Source of the DNA: Candidatus Omnitrophota bacterium
GTDB lineage: Bacteria; Omnitrophota; Gorgyraeia; Pluralincolimonadales; Pluralincolimonadaceae
Direction of reading: 5' to 3'
Assembly: GCA_041653595.1 (NCBI GenBank)
Contig: JBAZFB010000003.1
Location: 62,001-126,000 of the forward strand
Length of the DNA: 64,000 bases
A program made the translations under genes and the position numbers. Below the pieces are notes generated by a model that did not search any database, had not been told where the DNA came from, and saw only the letters and a list, made by a program, of their open reading frames with translations. This document shows, in pieces, positions 43,179-50,426 of the stretch; within the stretch, counting starts at the first letter, position 1, and each line of letters begins with the position of its first letter.

Positions 43179-45199
43179 ATAGGAATAAGACCATAGCCTT
43201 CTTCGCCTTTATCCTGCTTGTTACGCAAGGCCTTTGTTCCTCCGAAGAAGAGAAGGGCTGGGTGCCGTATTATTTCGGCCCGGCTACGGCCGGTGGGCTC
43301 GTCTCGGAAAATGACGAGGGCATCATCCTCTCTCTCGATAAGGCCGGCGCGTTCGGAGTATATAATCCCAGCAAGTTCGGCGGGAATTTTGACGCGCGGA
43401 CCGAGATAAAGACCGGGAAGGGCATCTGCGGGATGATGTTGTTCAAGGACAACGGCGGCAAACCCGACCCGTCAAATTTCGTCGGCATAGAGAGGCGGGA
43501 GGACGAGGCCGGCAACAAGACGGTGAGGGTCTTCGCGATAAAAGACGGGCAGGATTTCACTCAGCAGGGCGCCCAGTGGAACCCGCGTTTCGAGGCGGTC
43601 CTGAATAACGAGTCGTTCGGCTTCGAGGCGAAGGCGTTCAGGATACTCGAGGACGAGAAGGCGAAGTGCCTTCATTTTTATTACAAATACGAGAGGAAGA
43701 TCGACGGGGAGAAGAAGGAAGGATGGCTGGAGTTCTCGACGCTTCCCGATTGGGACGGGAAACCGTTCTATTTCTATCCGTATGTGAAAAGCAACGGCGA
43801 TTTTACCGCGAAAGCGGTCTTTATGAAACCGATGGTAATGCTTACGCCGTCCGATGACAGGTCCGACAAGGATACGGGGTTTAAGGCGACGAGGCGCGAT
43901 TACACTTTTTCGGGATCCTCCGGGGACGCGGTCGTCGTCACCTTCGACAGGGAATTCCCGTTTTACGATAAGGCCAAATTCGTCTTCTGGAGCGAGGCGG
44001 AATATATACCCTGGTGGCATATCGACGACAAATGCGCGGCATATTATGAATTCTGCGAGATATGGGGCGGCGGGACCGAGGGCTGCGATGAGCCTATGGG
44101 CGACCGGCTGCTGCGCTGGACCAAGGCGGATATAGTAGAGTCGAACAAGGCGCGCGTCATAGTCCATTGGCGTTATGTGTTGGCGGACCCCGAATACAAG
44201 TGGTGGAGCATGGACCCGGTCGAAAAGCCTTATGCGGACGAGTGGTACTGTTTTTATCCCGACGGGACCGGGGTTAGGAAAGTCACATATACGCCGGTCA
44301 CCACTTCTAAATACGAGACCGATTGGAACGAAATATCGGAGTTGACCGTCATAAAGCGCGGCGGCGTGAAACCGTCCGAGGTCATAGACAAAAAGGCTGT
44401 CTCGATATTCAATCTCGACGGGAAGAAGGTAGATTACCTGTGGGACCTCTCCAAGAAAGGGACGCCGGCTAAGAGGGACGACGAGACCAGGAACTGGCCC
44501 GAGGCGATATGCCGCTTGAACCTCAAGGACAGGCCTGCCGTATTCGAGGTGTTCGCGCAGGGCGGGGAGGCGTATAAAAAGACTTTCCCCGAGCCGTTCA
44601 AGAACTGGTGGGGGCATTACGGCGAGGATTGGGCGTTTGAGATGCGGGGCCAGAAGGAATACGAGGGCGATTTCGGTGTATTCTCGCACTGGCCGATAAG
44701 CAAAATGCCGTATGAAGAACCCGATAAGACATTCGGCAGGTACCTGCGCGAGCCGGGACATATATCGCTATTGCCGATCGCCGGCCATCCCAAAGTCAAG
44801 GGCCCGACGACGTGGGCGATGCTTGTGGGTATGAGCAAGCCTTGGGACGACCAGGATGCCCGCGACAGGGCCTCGTCCTGGCTTTATCCCGGCGACATCA
44901 GCATGATAGACGAGAACGCGAAATTCATCGGGAACGACTATTACCAGCGCGCGCTCGTATTTGAGACGGATAAACTTAACCGCGCCTGCCAGTTCACTAT
45001 GTATCCTAAGATCGTCTCTTCCGTCGTCGTAAACCCCGTATTCATCATAAAGAACTGGGGCAATAACCCGGTCTCGGTCACGATGAACGGCAAGCCGCTC
45101 AAAGAAGGCCTCGACTACCGCTGCGCCATTGAAGGCGACTCGGCCGTCATCTGGGTCAAGGCCAAATTCTCCGGTCAAACCGCGTTCTTGATAAAGTAA
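43172..45199 (+). CDS. Large exported protein of unknown function
   Basis: This protein of 675 residues has a signal peptide (TIAFFAFILLVTQGLC) without a proper lipobox. Residues about 25-240 look like a concanavalin/laminin-G-type beta-sandwich (GWVPYYFGPATAGGLVSEND, GICGMMLFKDNGGKP, FVGIERREDEAGNKT). The rest is rich in Trp, Tyr, Asp and Pro, with motifs YIPWWHIDDKCAAYYEF, PYADEWYCFYPDGTGVRKV, FSHWPISKMPY and LPIAGHPKVKGPTTWAMLVG. The richness in aromatic residues suggests a carbohydrate-active or carbohydrate-binding protein, and the exported glycosidase one gene upstream supports that. I do not recognise a named family. It overlaps the rlmN stop by seven bases. Confidence 0.72.
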   Translation: MLNRNKTIAFFAFILLVTQGLCSSEEEKGWVPYYFGPATAGGLVSENDEGIILSLDKAGAFGVYNPSKFGGNFDARTEIKTGKGICGMMLFKDNGGKPDPSNFVGIERREDEAGNKTVRVFAIKDGQDFTQQGAQWNPRFEAVLNNESFGFEAKAFRILEDEKAKCLHFYYKYERKIDGEKKEGWLEFSTLPDWDGKPFYFYPYVKSNGDFTAKAVFMKPMVMLTPSDDRSDKDTGFKATRRDYTFSGSSGDAVVVTFDREFPFYDKAKFVFWSEAEYIPWWHIDDKCAAYYEFCEIWGGGTEGCDEPMGDRLLRWTKADIVESNKARVIVHWRYVLADPEYKWWSMDPVEKPYADEWYCFYPDGTGVRKVTYTPVTTSKYETDWNEISELTVIKRGGVKPSEVIDKKAVSIFNLDGKKVDYLWDLSKKGTPAKRDDETRNWPEAICRLNLKDRPAVFEVFAQGGEAYKKTFPEPFKNWWGHYGEDWAFEMRGQKEYEGDFGVFSHWPISKMPYEEPDKTFGRYLREPGHISLLPIAGHPKVKGPTTWAMLVGMSKPWDDQDARDRASSWLYPGDISMIDENAKFIGNDYYQRALVFETDKLNRACQFTMYPKIVSSVVVNPVFIIKNWGNNPVSVTMNGKPLKEGLDYRCAIEGDSAVIWVKAKFSGQTAFLIK

Positions 45200-45205
45200 T
45201 ATGCC

Positions 45206-45234
45206 TTGACGCAAATCGTTTGTTTGCCTATAAT
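45206..45234 (+). promoter_or_regulatory. Strong sigma-70 type promoter before fhs (leaderless start)
   Basis: TTGACG (45206-45211) and a perfect TATAAT (45229-45234) are exactly 17 bases apart. The predicted transcription start near 45241 is about five bases before the fhs ATG at 45246, and no Shine-Dalgarno sequence is visible. It should drive the whole folate operon as a leaderless transcript. Confidence 0.75.
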
Positions 45235-45245
45235 AAAGATTCACT

Positions 45246-46925
45246 ATGTTCGCTAAAAAACCGCATTCCACATCAGAGATCGCGAGACTCACGCATCCCA
45301 AGCAGATCGTTGGGGTTGCGACAAAAGCCGGCTTAAACGCCGACGAGCTCGAGCTTTACGGAAATTTCAAGGCCAAGATCACGCTTGCCGTCCTGCAGAG
45401 GCTGAAACAGCGCCCTGACGGGAAACTTATCCTGGTCACGGCAATGACCCCGACCAAGCACGGCGAAGGCAAGACATGCATTTCGATAGGCCTTACCCAG
45501 GCGCTCGGACGCCTGAAAAAACGCGTCATTCTATGCCTTCGCGAACCGTCGCTGGGCCCTGCATTAGGGCTTAAGGGCGGCGGCTGCGGCGGAGGATACG
45601 CGCAGGTCCTGCCGATGGAGGATATAAATCTCCATTTCACGGGCGATATACACGCGATAACTGCGGCGCACAACCTTTTGGCCGCCATCATAGATAACCA
45701 CCTGGCGAAAGGGAACGAGTTAAAACTCGACCCGAAAAGGATAATCTGGCGCAGGACGATTGACCTTTGCGACAGGAGCCTGCGCGAGGTGCAGGTCGGC
45801 ATTGCCGAAGGCGCGGTAAAGAGGCGCGAAAGTTTCGATATCACGGCCGCCTCGGAGATAATGGCGTGCCTGGCGCTCACTACAGGCTACAAGGACCTGA
45901 AAGAGAGGCTCGGGAAGATAATAATCGGTTTTACGAATAAGGGCAGGCCCGTCACCGCGTCCGAGATGAAGGTCGTCGGCGCGATGGCCGCCATTTTAAA
46001 GGACGCGATAAAGCCCAATATGGCGCAGACGCTCGAAGGCCAGCCGGCATTAATACACATGGGCCCGTTCGGGAATATCGCCCACGGCACGAACAGCATC
46101 CTCGCGACGCAGATGGCGTTAAAGCTTGCCGATTACGCGGTAGTCGAAACCGGTTTCGGCACCGACCTGGGCTTCGAGAAATTTTGCGATGTAGTGACGC
46201 GGCAGGGGAAATTCAGGCCCGACTGCGCCGTAGTGGTCGCGAGCGCAAGGGCGTTGAAGTCCCACGGCGGCGCGGCTGACGCTGACCTCGAGAAGGAAGA
46301 CCAGGAAGCGCTTAATAAAGGCCTGCCGAACCTCGAACGGCACATCGAGAACGTAAAGAAATTCGGGATCTGGCCGGTCGTGGCGATAAACAGGTTCCCG
46401 GGGGATTCGGAGAACGAATTGAACAGGGTAAAGGAATTTTGCAGGAGCAAAGGGGTCCTCGCCGAGATAGCGGAGGTGGTCGCCAAGGGCGGGGAGGGCG
46501 GCGAGAAACTCGCGCAGGCAGTCATCGCGACTATGCAGGAGCATCCCTCGAAATTCAAGCCGCTTTATGATCCGGAGCTTTCGATAAAAGAGAAGATAGA
46601 TAAGATCGCCACCGAGGTGTACGGCGCCGAGGGCGTCGTATACGTCGGGACATCAGAAGATGATATAAATTTCCTTACTGAAAATAACTACGATGAGCTT
46701 CCGGTGAATATGGCCAGGACGCACCTGTCGTTTACCGACGATCCGAAGGTGAAGGGCGCCCCGGCTGGATGGCGGCTCAAGGTCAAAGAGGTGAAGGTCT
46801 CGGCAGGCGCGGGTTTCCTGGTCGCGTTGACCGGGGAGATGAACCTGATGCCCGGGATGCCGAAAGTCCCGCTCGCCGAGCGGGTCGACGTGGATAACGA
46901 CGGTAATATAACGGGGTTATTCTAA
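45246..46925 (+). CDS. fhs: Formate-tetrahydrofolate ligase
   Basis: Fhs makes 10-formyl-THF from formate, THF and ATP, the first step of the methyl branch. The 559-residue length is normal. The ATP-binding segment is TPTKHGEGKTCISIGLTQAL, starting near residue 70, with Cys in place of the second Thr that usually follows GEGK. Other marks are LREPSLGPALGLKGGGCGGG, LHFTGDIHAITAAHNLLAA, VAINRFPGDSENEL and the end LMPGMPKVPLAERV. It is the first gene of a co-directed operon (fhs-fchA-folD-metV-metF-activator-metH) with no gap larger than six bases. Confidence 0.96.
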   Translation: MFAKKPHSTSEIARLTHPKQIVGVATKAGLNADELELYGNFKAKITLAVLQRLKQRPDGKLILVTAMTPTKHGEGKTCISIGLTQALGRLKKRVILCLREPSLGPALGLKGGGCGGGYAQVLPMEDINLHFTGDIHAITAAHNLLAAIIDNHLAKGNELKLDPKRIIWRRTIDLCDRSLREVQVGIAEGAVKRRESFDITAASEIMACLALTTGYKDLKERLGKIIIGFTNKGRPVTASEMKVVGAMAAILKDAIKPNMAQTLEGQPALIHMGPFGNIAHGTNSILATQMALKLADYAVVETGFGTDLGFEKFCDVVTRQGKFRPDCAVVVASARALKSHGGAADADLEKEDQEALNKGLPNLERHIENVKKFGIWPVVAINRFPGDSENELNRVKEFCRSKGVLAEIAEVVAKGGEGGEKLAQAVIATMQEHPSKFKPLYDPELSIKEKIDKIATEVYGAEGVVYVGTSEDDINFLTENNYDELPVNMARTHLSFTDDPKVKGAPAGWRLKVKEVKVSAGAGFLVALTGEMNLMPGMPKVPLAERVDVDNDGNITGLF

Positions 46926-46927
46926 CG

Positions 46928-47413
46928 ATGAAGATAAGCGCGAAGAACAGGATCGATCTTTTTGTAAAAGAGCTGGGAGAGAGGAAGCCCTCGCCCGGCG
47001 GCGGCGCGGCAGCTGCTTTAGCCGGCGCCCTCGGGGCCGCGCTAATAATAAAAGTCGCGAATTTTACGATCGGCAAAAAGAAATACAAAAGATACGATAA
47101 TGAAGCCAGGTCTATGGCAAAGAAGGCCGAGGCGTTGAGGAATAAATTGGGCGCCTGCATAGAAAAGGACGCCAGGAGATATAACGAATACGCGAGGACC
47201 AGGAGCAAGTCCTCGATGCAAAAGGCCTCGGATTGCGCGGCGGAGATATCGAAACTTTCCGGGCAAGGCGTGAAGATATGCATGAGGCTAAAGAAGATAG
47301 GGAATAAGAACCTGAAGGGAGACATAACCGCCGCGGAATTATTTTTGCGGGCGGCGGCCAAGGCGTCGGGGAACCTGATAAAGCAGAAAAAGAAGAGGTG
47401 GATCGTCAGATGA
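46928..47413 (+). CDS. fchA: Methenyltetrahydrofolate cyclohydrolase / cyclodeaminase family (FchA)
   Basis: FchA-type proteins convert formyl-THF (or formimino-THF) and methenyl-THF. The protein has 161 residues, somewhat shorter than the usual 200 or so. The signature is FVKELGERKPSPGGGAAAAL, then helices LAGALGAALIIKVANFT and EARSMAKKAEALRNKL. It resembles the acetogen cyclohydrolase found between fhs and folD. FolD next door can also have cyclohydrolase activity, so this could be an auxiliary enzyme. It overlaps folD by four bases. Confidence 0.86.
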   Translation: MKISAKNRIDLFVKELGERKPSPGGGAAAALAGALGAALIIKVANFTIGKKKYKRYDNEARSMAKKAEALRNKLGACIEKDARRYNEYARTRSKSSMQKASDCAAEISKLSGQGVKICMRLKKIGNKNLKGDITAAELFLRAAAKASGNLIKQKKKRWIVR

Positions 47414-48225
47414 CGGCCAAGATACTGAACGGAAAAGAGCTCGCCTCTAAATTAAAAGCGCAGTTGAAGCGCGAGGTGGCTGCCATAAAGAAAAAATACG
47501 GCAGGACGCCCATGCTCTCGGTCATACAGGTGGGCGTGCACAAGCCGGCGACCATCTACATAAATTCGCAGGAGAAACTGGCCAGGGAACTCGGCATAAA
47601 ATACAGGAAGGTCTGTTTAGGCGCTTCGGTCTCGCAGGACGAGCTTATCCGCGCGATCAAGAAATTGAACAGGGATAAGGCGACGACCGCCGTAATGCTC
47701 GGCCTGCCACTGCCGAAGACGATAAACCTCAAACAGACGATATTCTATATAGACCCGTCCAAGAACGTCGAAAGGGTCAACCCCACGGCGTCGGCGGTGA
47801 TGGAGATAATAAGATCGACGGGGATAAGCCTCTTCGGCAGGGAAGCTGTTGTTGTGGGGCATGGCGAATTGGTCGGCAAACCCATAGCGATGTCTTTGCT
47901 TGATAAACTGGCTACCGTGACTGTCTGCCACATCGGCACGGCCGCGCGCGGGGACCTTAAGGGACATATATCGCGCGCCGAGGTGCTGGTCGTCGCGGTC
48001 GGAAAACCGAATCTCGTAAAAGGCGGCTGGATAAAGAAGGGCGCCATCGTTGTCGATGTCGGCATAACCAAAGTCGGCGGCAGGATAGTCGGCGATGTGG
48101 AATTCGATACGGCGAAGAAGCGCGCGGGGTTCATAACCCCTGTCCCCGGAGGGGTCGGGCCGCTCACCGTGATAATGTCGATGTGCAATTGCATAGCGCT
48201 CTTTAAGGAGCAGGTGAAAAGATGA
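47410..48225 (+). CDS. folD: Bifunctional methylene-THF dehydrogenase/methenyl-THF cyclohydrolase
   Basis: FolD interconverts methenyl- and methylene-THF with NADP(H) and can hydrolyse methenyl-THF. The ATG at 47410 overlaps the fchA stop; a GTG four codons upstream is less likely. The 271-residue chain shows ILNGKELASKLKAQLKREV, the substrate motif PATIYINSQEKLARELGI (Lys kept), VMLGLPLPKTI, VVGHGELVGKPIAMSL and a final PVPGGVGPLTVIMSMCN. Its NADPH need links it to the NfnAB-like pair encoded at 53707. Confidence 0.95.
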   Translation: MTAKILNGKELASKLKAQLKREVAAIKKKYGRTPMLSVIQVGVHKPATIYINSQEKLARELGIKYRKVCLGASVSQDELIRAIKKLNRDKATTAVMLGLPLPKTINLKQTIFYIDPSKNVERVNPTASAVMEIIRSTGISLFGREAVVVGHGELVGKPIAMSLLDKLATVTVCHIGTAARGDLKGHISRAEVLVVAVGKPNLVKGGWIKKGAIVVDVGITKVGGRIVGDVEFDTAKKRAGFITPVPGGVGPLTVIMSMCNCIALFKEQVKR

Positions 48226-48884
48226 TAATCACGAAACAGAAACCCATAGACGATATCCTTAAATACCTGGAAAAAGCGAACAAGGTATTTATAGTGGGAT
48301 GCACCCAGTGCGCCACGGTCTGCAAGACAGGCGGCGAGGAAGAAGTAAAGAAGATGAAGGAATTCCTGGAATCGAAGGGAAAGAAGGTCATAGCGGCCGA
48401 GGTCTGGGATACCCCGTGTAATCTTCTTGAAGTCAAGAAACGCGCGCGCGACAGGAAAAACGAACTCGAGACTTCAGAGACCCTGCTTTTGATGAGTTGT
48501 GGAGACGGCGCGCATACGGTTGTTATCGGGACAGGTATGCCGGTGGTCCCGGGAAATGACACGCTCTTTTTGGGCCAGTCAGAGAGGACCGGGCGTTTTA
48601 ACGAAGTATGCGCGTTGTGCGGCGATTGTACGCTTTTTATTACCGGCGGTTACTGTCCCAACGCGTTATGCCCCAAAGGGCTCCAGAACGGGCCGTGCGG
48701 AGGGGTCAAGGACGGTAAATGCGAGGTCAGCCCCGATATAGACTGCGGCTGGCTTCTGATATATAACAGGCTCAAAGATACGGGCAACCTTGATAACATG
48801 AAAAAAGTCCTTCCTCCGAAGGACCACTCTAAATCGATAAGGCCTCGCAAGGTCGTGGTGGACGCGACGAAGAAAAGGATATAG
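48222..48884 (+). CDS. metV: Methylenetetrahydrofolate reductase C-terminal domain protein MetV
   Basis: MetV partners with MetF in acetogens and related anaerobes and binds iron-sulfur clusters and/or zinc. The protein has 220 residues with a cysteine-rich pattern: CTQCATVCKTGG near the N-terminus, LLLMSCGDGAHTV, EVCALCGDC, YCPNALCPKGLQNGPCGGV, then KCEVSPDIDCGW. The layout matches the MetV/DUF2148-like family members that sit beside metF. It overlaps folD by four bases and ends just before metF, as in the metF-metV pair of Moorella-type organisms (order reversed here). Confidence 0.9.
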   Translation: MIITKQKPIDDILKYLEKANKVFIVGCTQCATVCKTGGEEEVKKMKEFLESKGKKVIAAEVWDTPCNLLEVKKRARDRKNELETSETLLLMSCGDGAHTVVIGTGMPVVPGNDTLFLGQSERTGRFNEVCALCGDCTLFITGGYCPNALCPKGLQNGPCGGVKDGKCEVSPDIDCGWLLIYNRLKDTGNLDNMKKVLPPKDHSKSIRPRKVVVDATKKRI

Positions 48885-49751
48885 ATGACCTTAAAAGAAA
48901 AAATTAAAAATAAGAAGTTCATAATAACGAGCGAGATAGGCCCGCCCAAAGGGATCGACGTCAAAACTATCCTCGAGGAGGCGCGCCTTCTTAAGGGCAG
49001 GGTCGACGCGGTCAACGTGACCGATTCGCAGAGCGCGGTGATGAGGCTCGGTTCGCTAGCCGTGAGCCGGCTTCTGAAGGAAGAAGGCGTGGAGCCCGTA
49101 TACCAGCTGACCTGCCGCGACAGGAACAGGATAGCGCTGCAGTCCGACGCTTTGTCCGCGGCCGTCCTGGGCATAGAGAATATCCTGGTGCTGACCGGCG
49201 ACCACCCGTCGCGCGGCGACCATCCGGAAGCGAAGCCTGTCTTCGACCTCGACTCGGTCCAGTTGATCGAGACCTTAAGGAAGCTCGAGAGCGGGAAGGA
49301 CCTTTCCGGGAAGGAACTTAAGGGCGTCCCGAAATTCTGCGTCGGCGCGGTCGTAAACCCGGGCGCGGACCCGGTTGAACCGGAACTGATAAAATTCGAG
49401 AAGAAGTTAAAGGCGGGCGCCGAGTTCTTCCAGACGCAGGGCGTCTATGACGTTAAGACATTCGCGAAATTCATCGATAAGGTCAAGCAATATAATACCT
49501 GTATAATCGCGGGCATCATACTTATTAAATCCCCTGACATGGCGAGGTTCATGAACAAGAACGTCGCCGGGATATTCATACCTGACAGCCTGATAAAAGA
49601 AGTCGAAGGCGCCGCCGATAAGCAGGATAAGGCCTTTGAGATCGCGGCGCGCACCATAACAGGGTTGAAAGGCCTGGCGCAGGGCGTCCATTTAATGTCG
49701 TTGGGCTGGAACAAGCTCGTTCCCCGCATCCTGGATGCCGCGGGCCTTTAG
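48885..49751 (+). CDS. metF: Methylenetetrahydrofolate reductase
   Basis: MetF reduces methylene-THF to methyl-THF. The 288-residue TIM barrel begins FIITSEIGPPKGIDVKTI and shows VDAVNVTDSQSAVMRLGSL, GIENILVLTGDHPSRGDHPE, FCVGAVVNPGADPVEPELIK, AEFFQTQGVYDV and GIILIKSPDMARFMN. The lack of a clear NAD(P)H-binding preference and the presence of MetV suggest the ferredoxin- or NADH-linked two-subunit type. It directly follows metV with no gap. Confidence 0.94.
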   Translation: MTLKEKIKNKKFIITSEIGPPKGIDVKTILEEARLLKGRVDAVNVTDSQSAVMRLGSLAVSRLLKEEGVEPVYQLTCRDRNRIALQSDALSAAVLGIENILVLTGDHPSRGDHPEAKPVFDLDSVQLIETLRKLESGKDLSGKELKGVPKFCVGAVVNPGADPVEPELIKFEKKLKAGAEFFQTQGVYDVKTFAKFIDKVKQYNTCIIAGIILIKSPDMARFMNKNVAGIFIPDSLIKEVEGAADKQDKAFEIAARTITGLKGLAQGVHLMSLGWNKLVPRILDAAGL

Positions 49752-49757
49752 GAGATA

Positions 49758-50426
49758 ATGATCGTCTTTCTGAAGAATATCCCTATAAAGATACCGGCGG
49801 ACCTCGTCCTCTCACGCCTCAAATTCGCTAAATATAAGACAAAGGCGGACAAGAAGATATTCGCGTTCATCTCCTGCGTGATCGAGGAAGGCCATTCGCT
49901 CGCGGAGCCGAAAGCTGTCTACGGGATATTTGATGTCGCGATAGAGGGCGATGCGGTAAAATTCCCGGAAGCGAAGTTCGCCGTAAAAAGCAACGCCCTG
50001 GCGAAACGGCTTAAGGGAGCCGGTAAGGCGGCGCTCTTTGTATGCACGATCGGTAAAGATCTCACCGATGCGGTGAACGGATACGTGACCAAAGGCGAGA
50101 TCGCTCGCGCGACGGTCCTGGACGCGGCCGGCTCAGAAGCCGTCGAGGCGCTCGCCGGGCATATAGACAATGTGATAAAGGCGAAAGCCAAGGCCGAGGG
50201 TTACGCGGTAACGGCGCGGTTCAGCCCGGGATACGGGGACTGGACGATATTCGACCAGCCTAAAATATTGAAAGTCCTGATGTCGGACAAGATCGGCGTA
50301 AAGGCGGTAAAGAGCTGCATCATGGTGCCGGAGAAATCTGTCACGGCATGCATCGGCCTTATAAAGAAAGGCCAAAGGCCCATAAGAAAGGTCTATGAAA
50401 AAAATATCAGCCCGCTTAAAAAATGA
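49758..50426 (+). CDS. Stand-alone methionine synthase (B12) reactivation domain protein
   Basis: A protein of 222 residues related to the SAM-binding reactivation domain of MetH. The core motif is ARFSPGYGDWTIFDQPK (SPGYGDW is the SAM-binding motif). VTACIGLIKKG at the end and GDAVKFPEAKFAVKSNALAK before it also fit. In E. coli this domain is the C-terminal part of MetH; here MetH (the next gene) lacks it and this protein supplies it. The gene overlaps metH by 32 bases, which should tie their synthesis together. Confidence 0.85.
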   Translation: MIVFLKNIPIKIPADLVLSRLKFAKYKTKADKKIFAFISCVIEEGHSLAEPKAVYGIFDVAIEGDAVKFPEAKFAVKSNALAKRLKGAGKAALFVCTIGKDLTDAVNGYVTKGEIARATVLDAAGSEAVEALAGHIDNVIKAKAKAEGYAVTARFSPGYGDWTIFDQPKILKVLMSDKIGVKAVKSCIMVPEKSVTACIGLIKKGQRPIRKVYEKNISPLKK

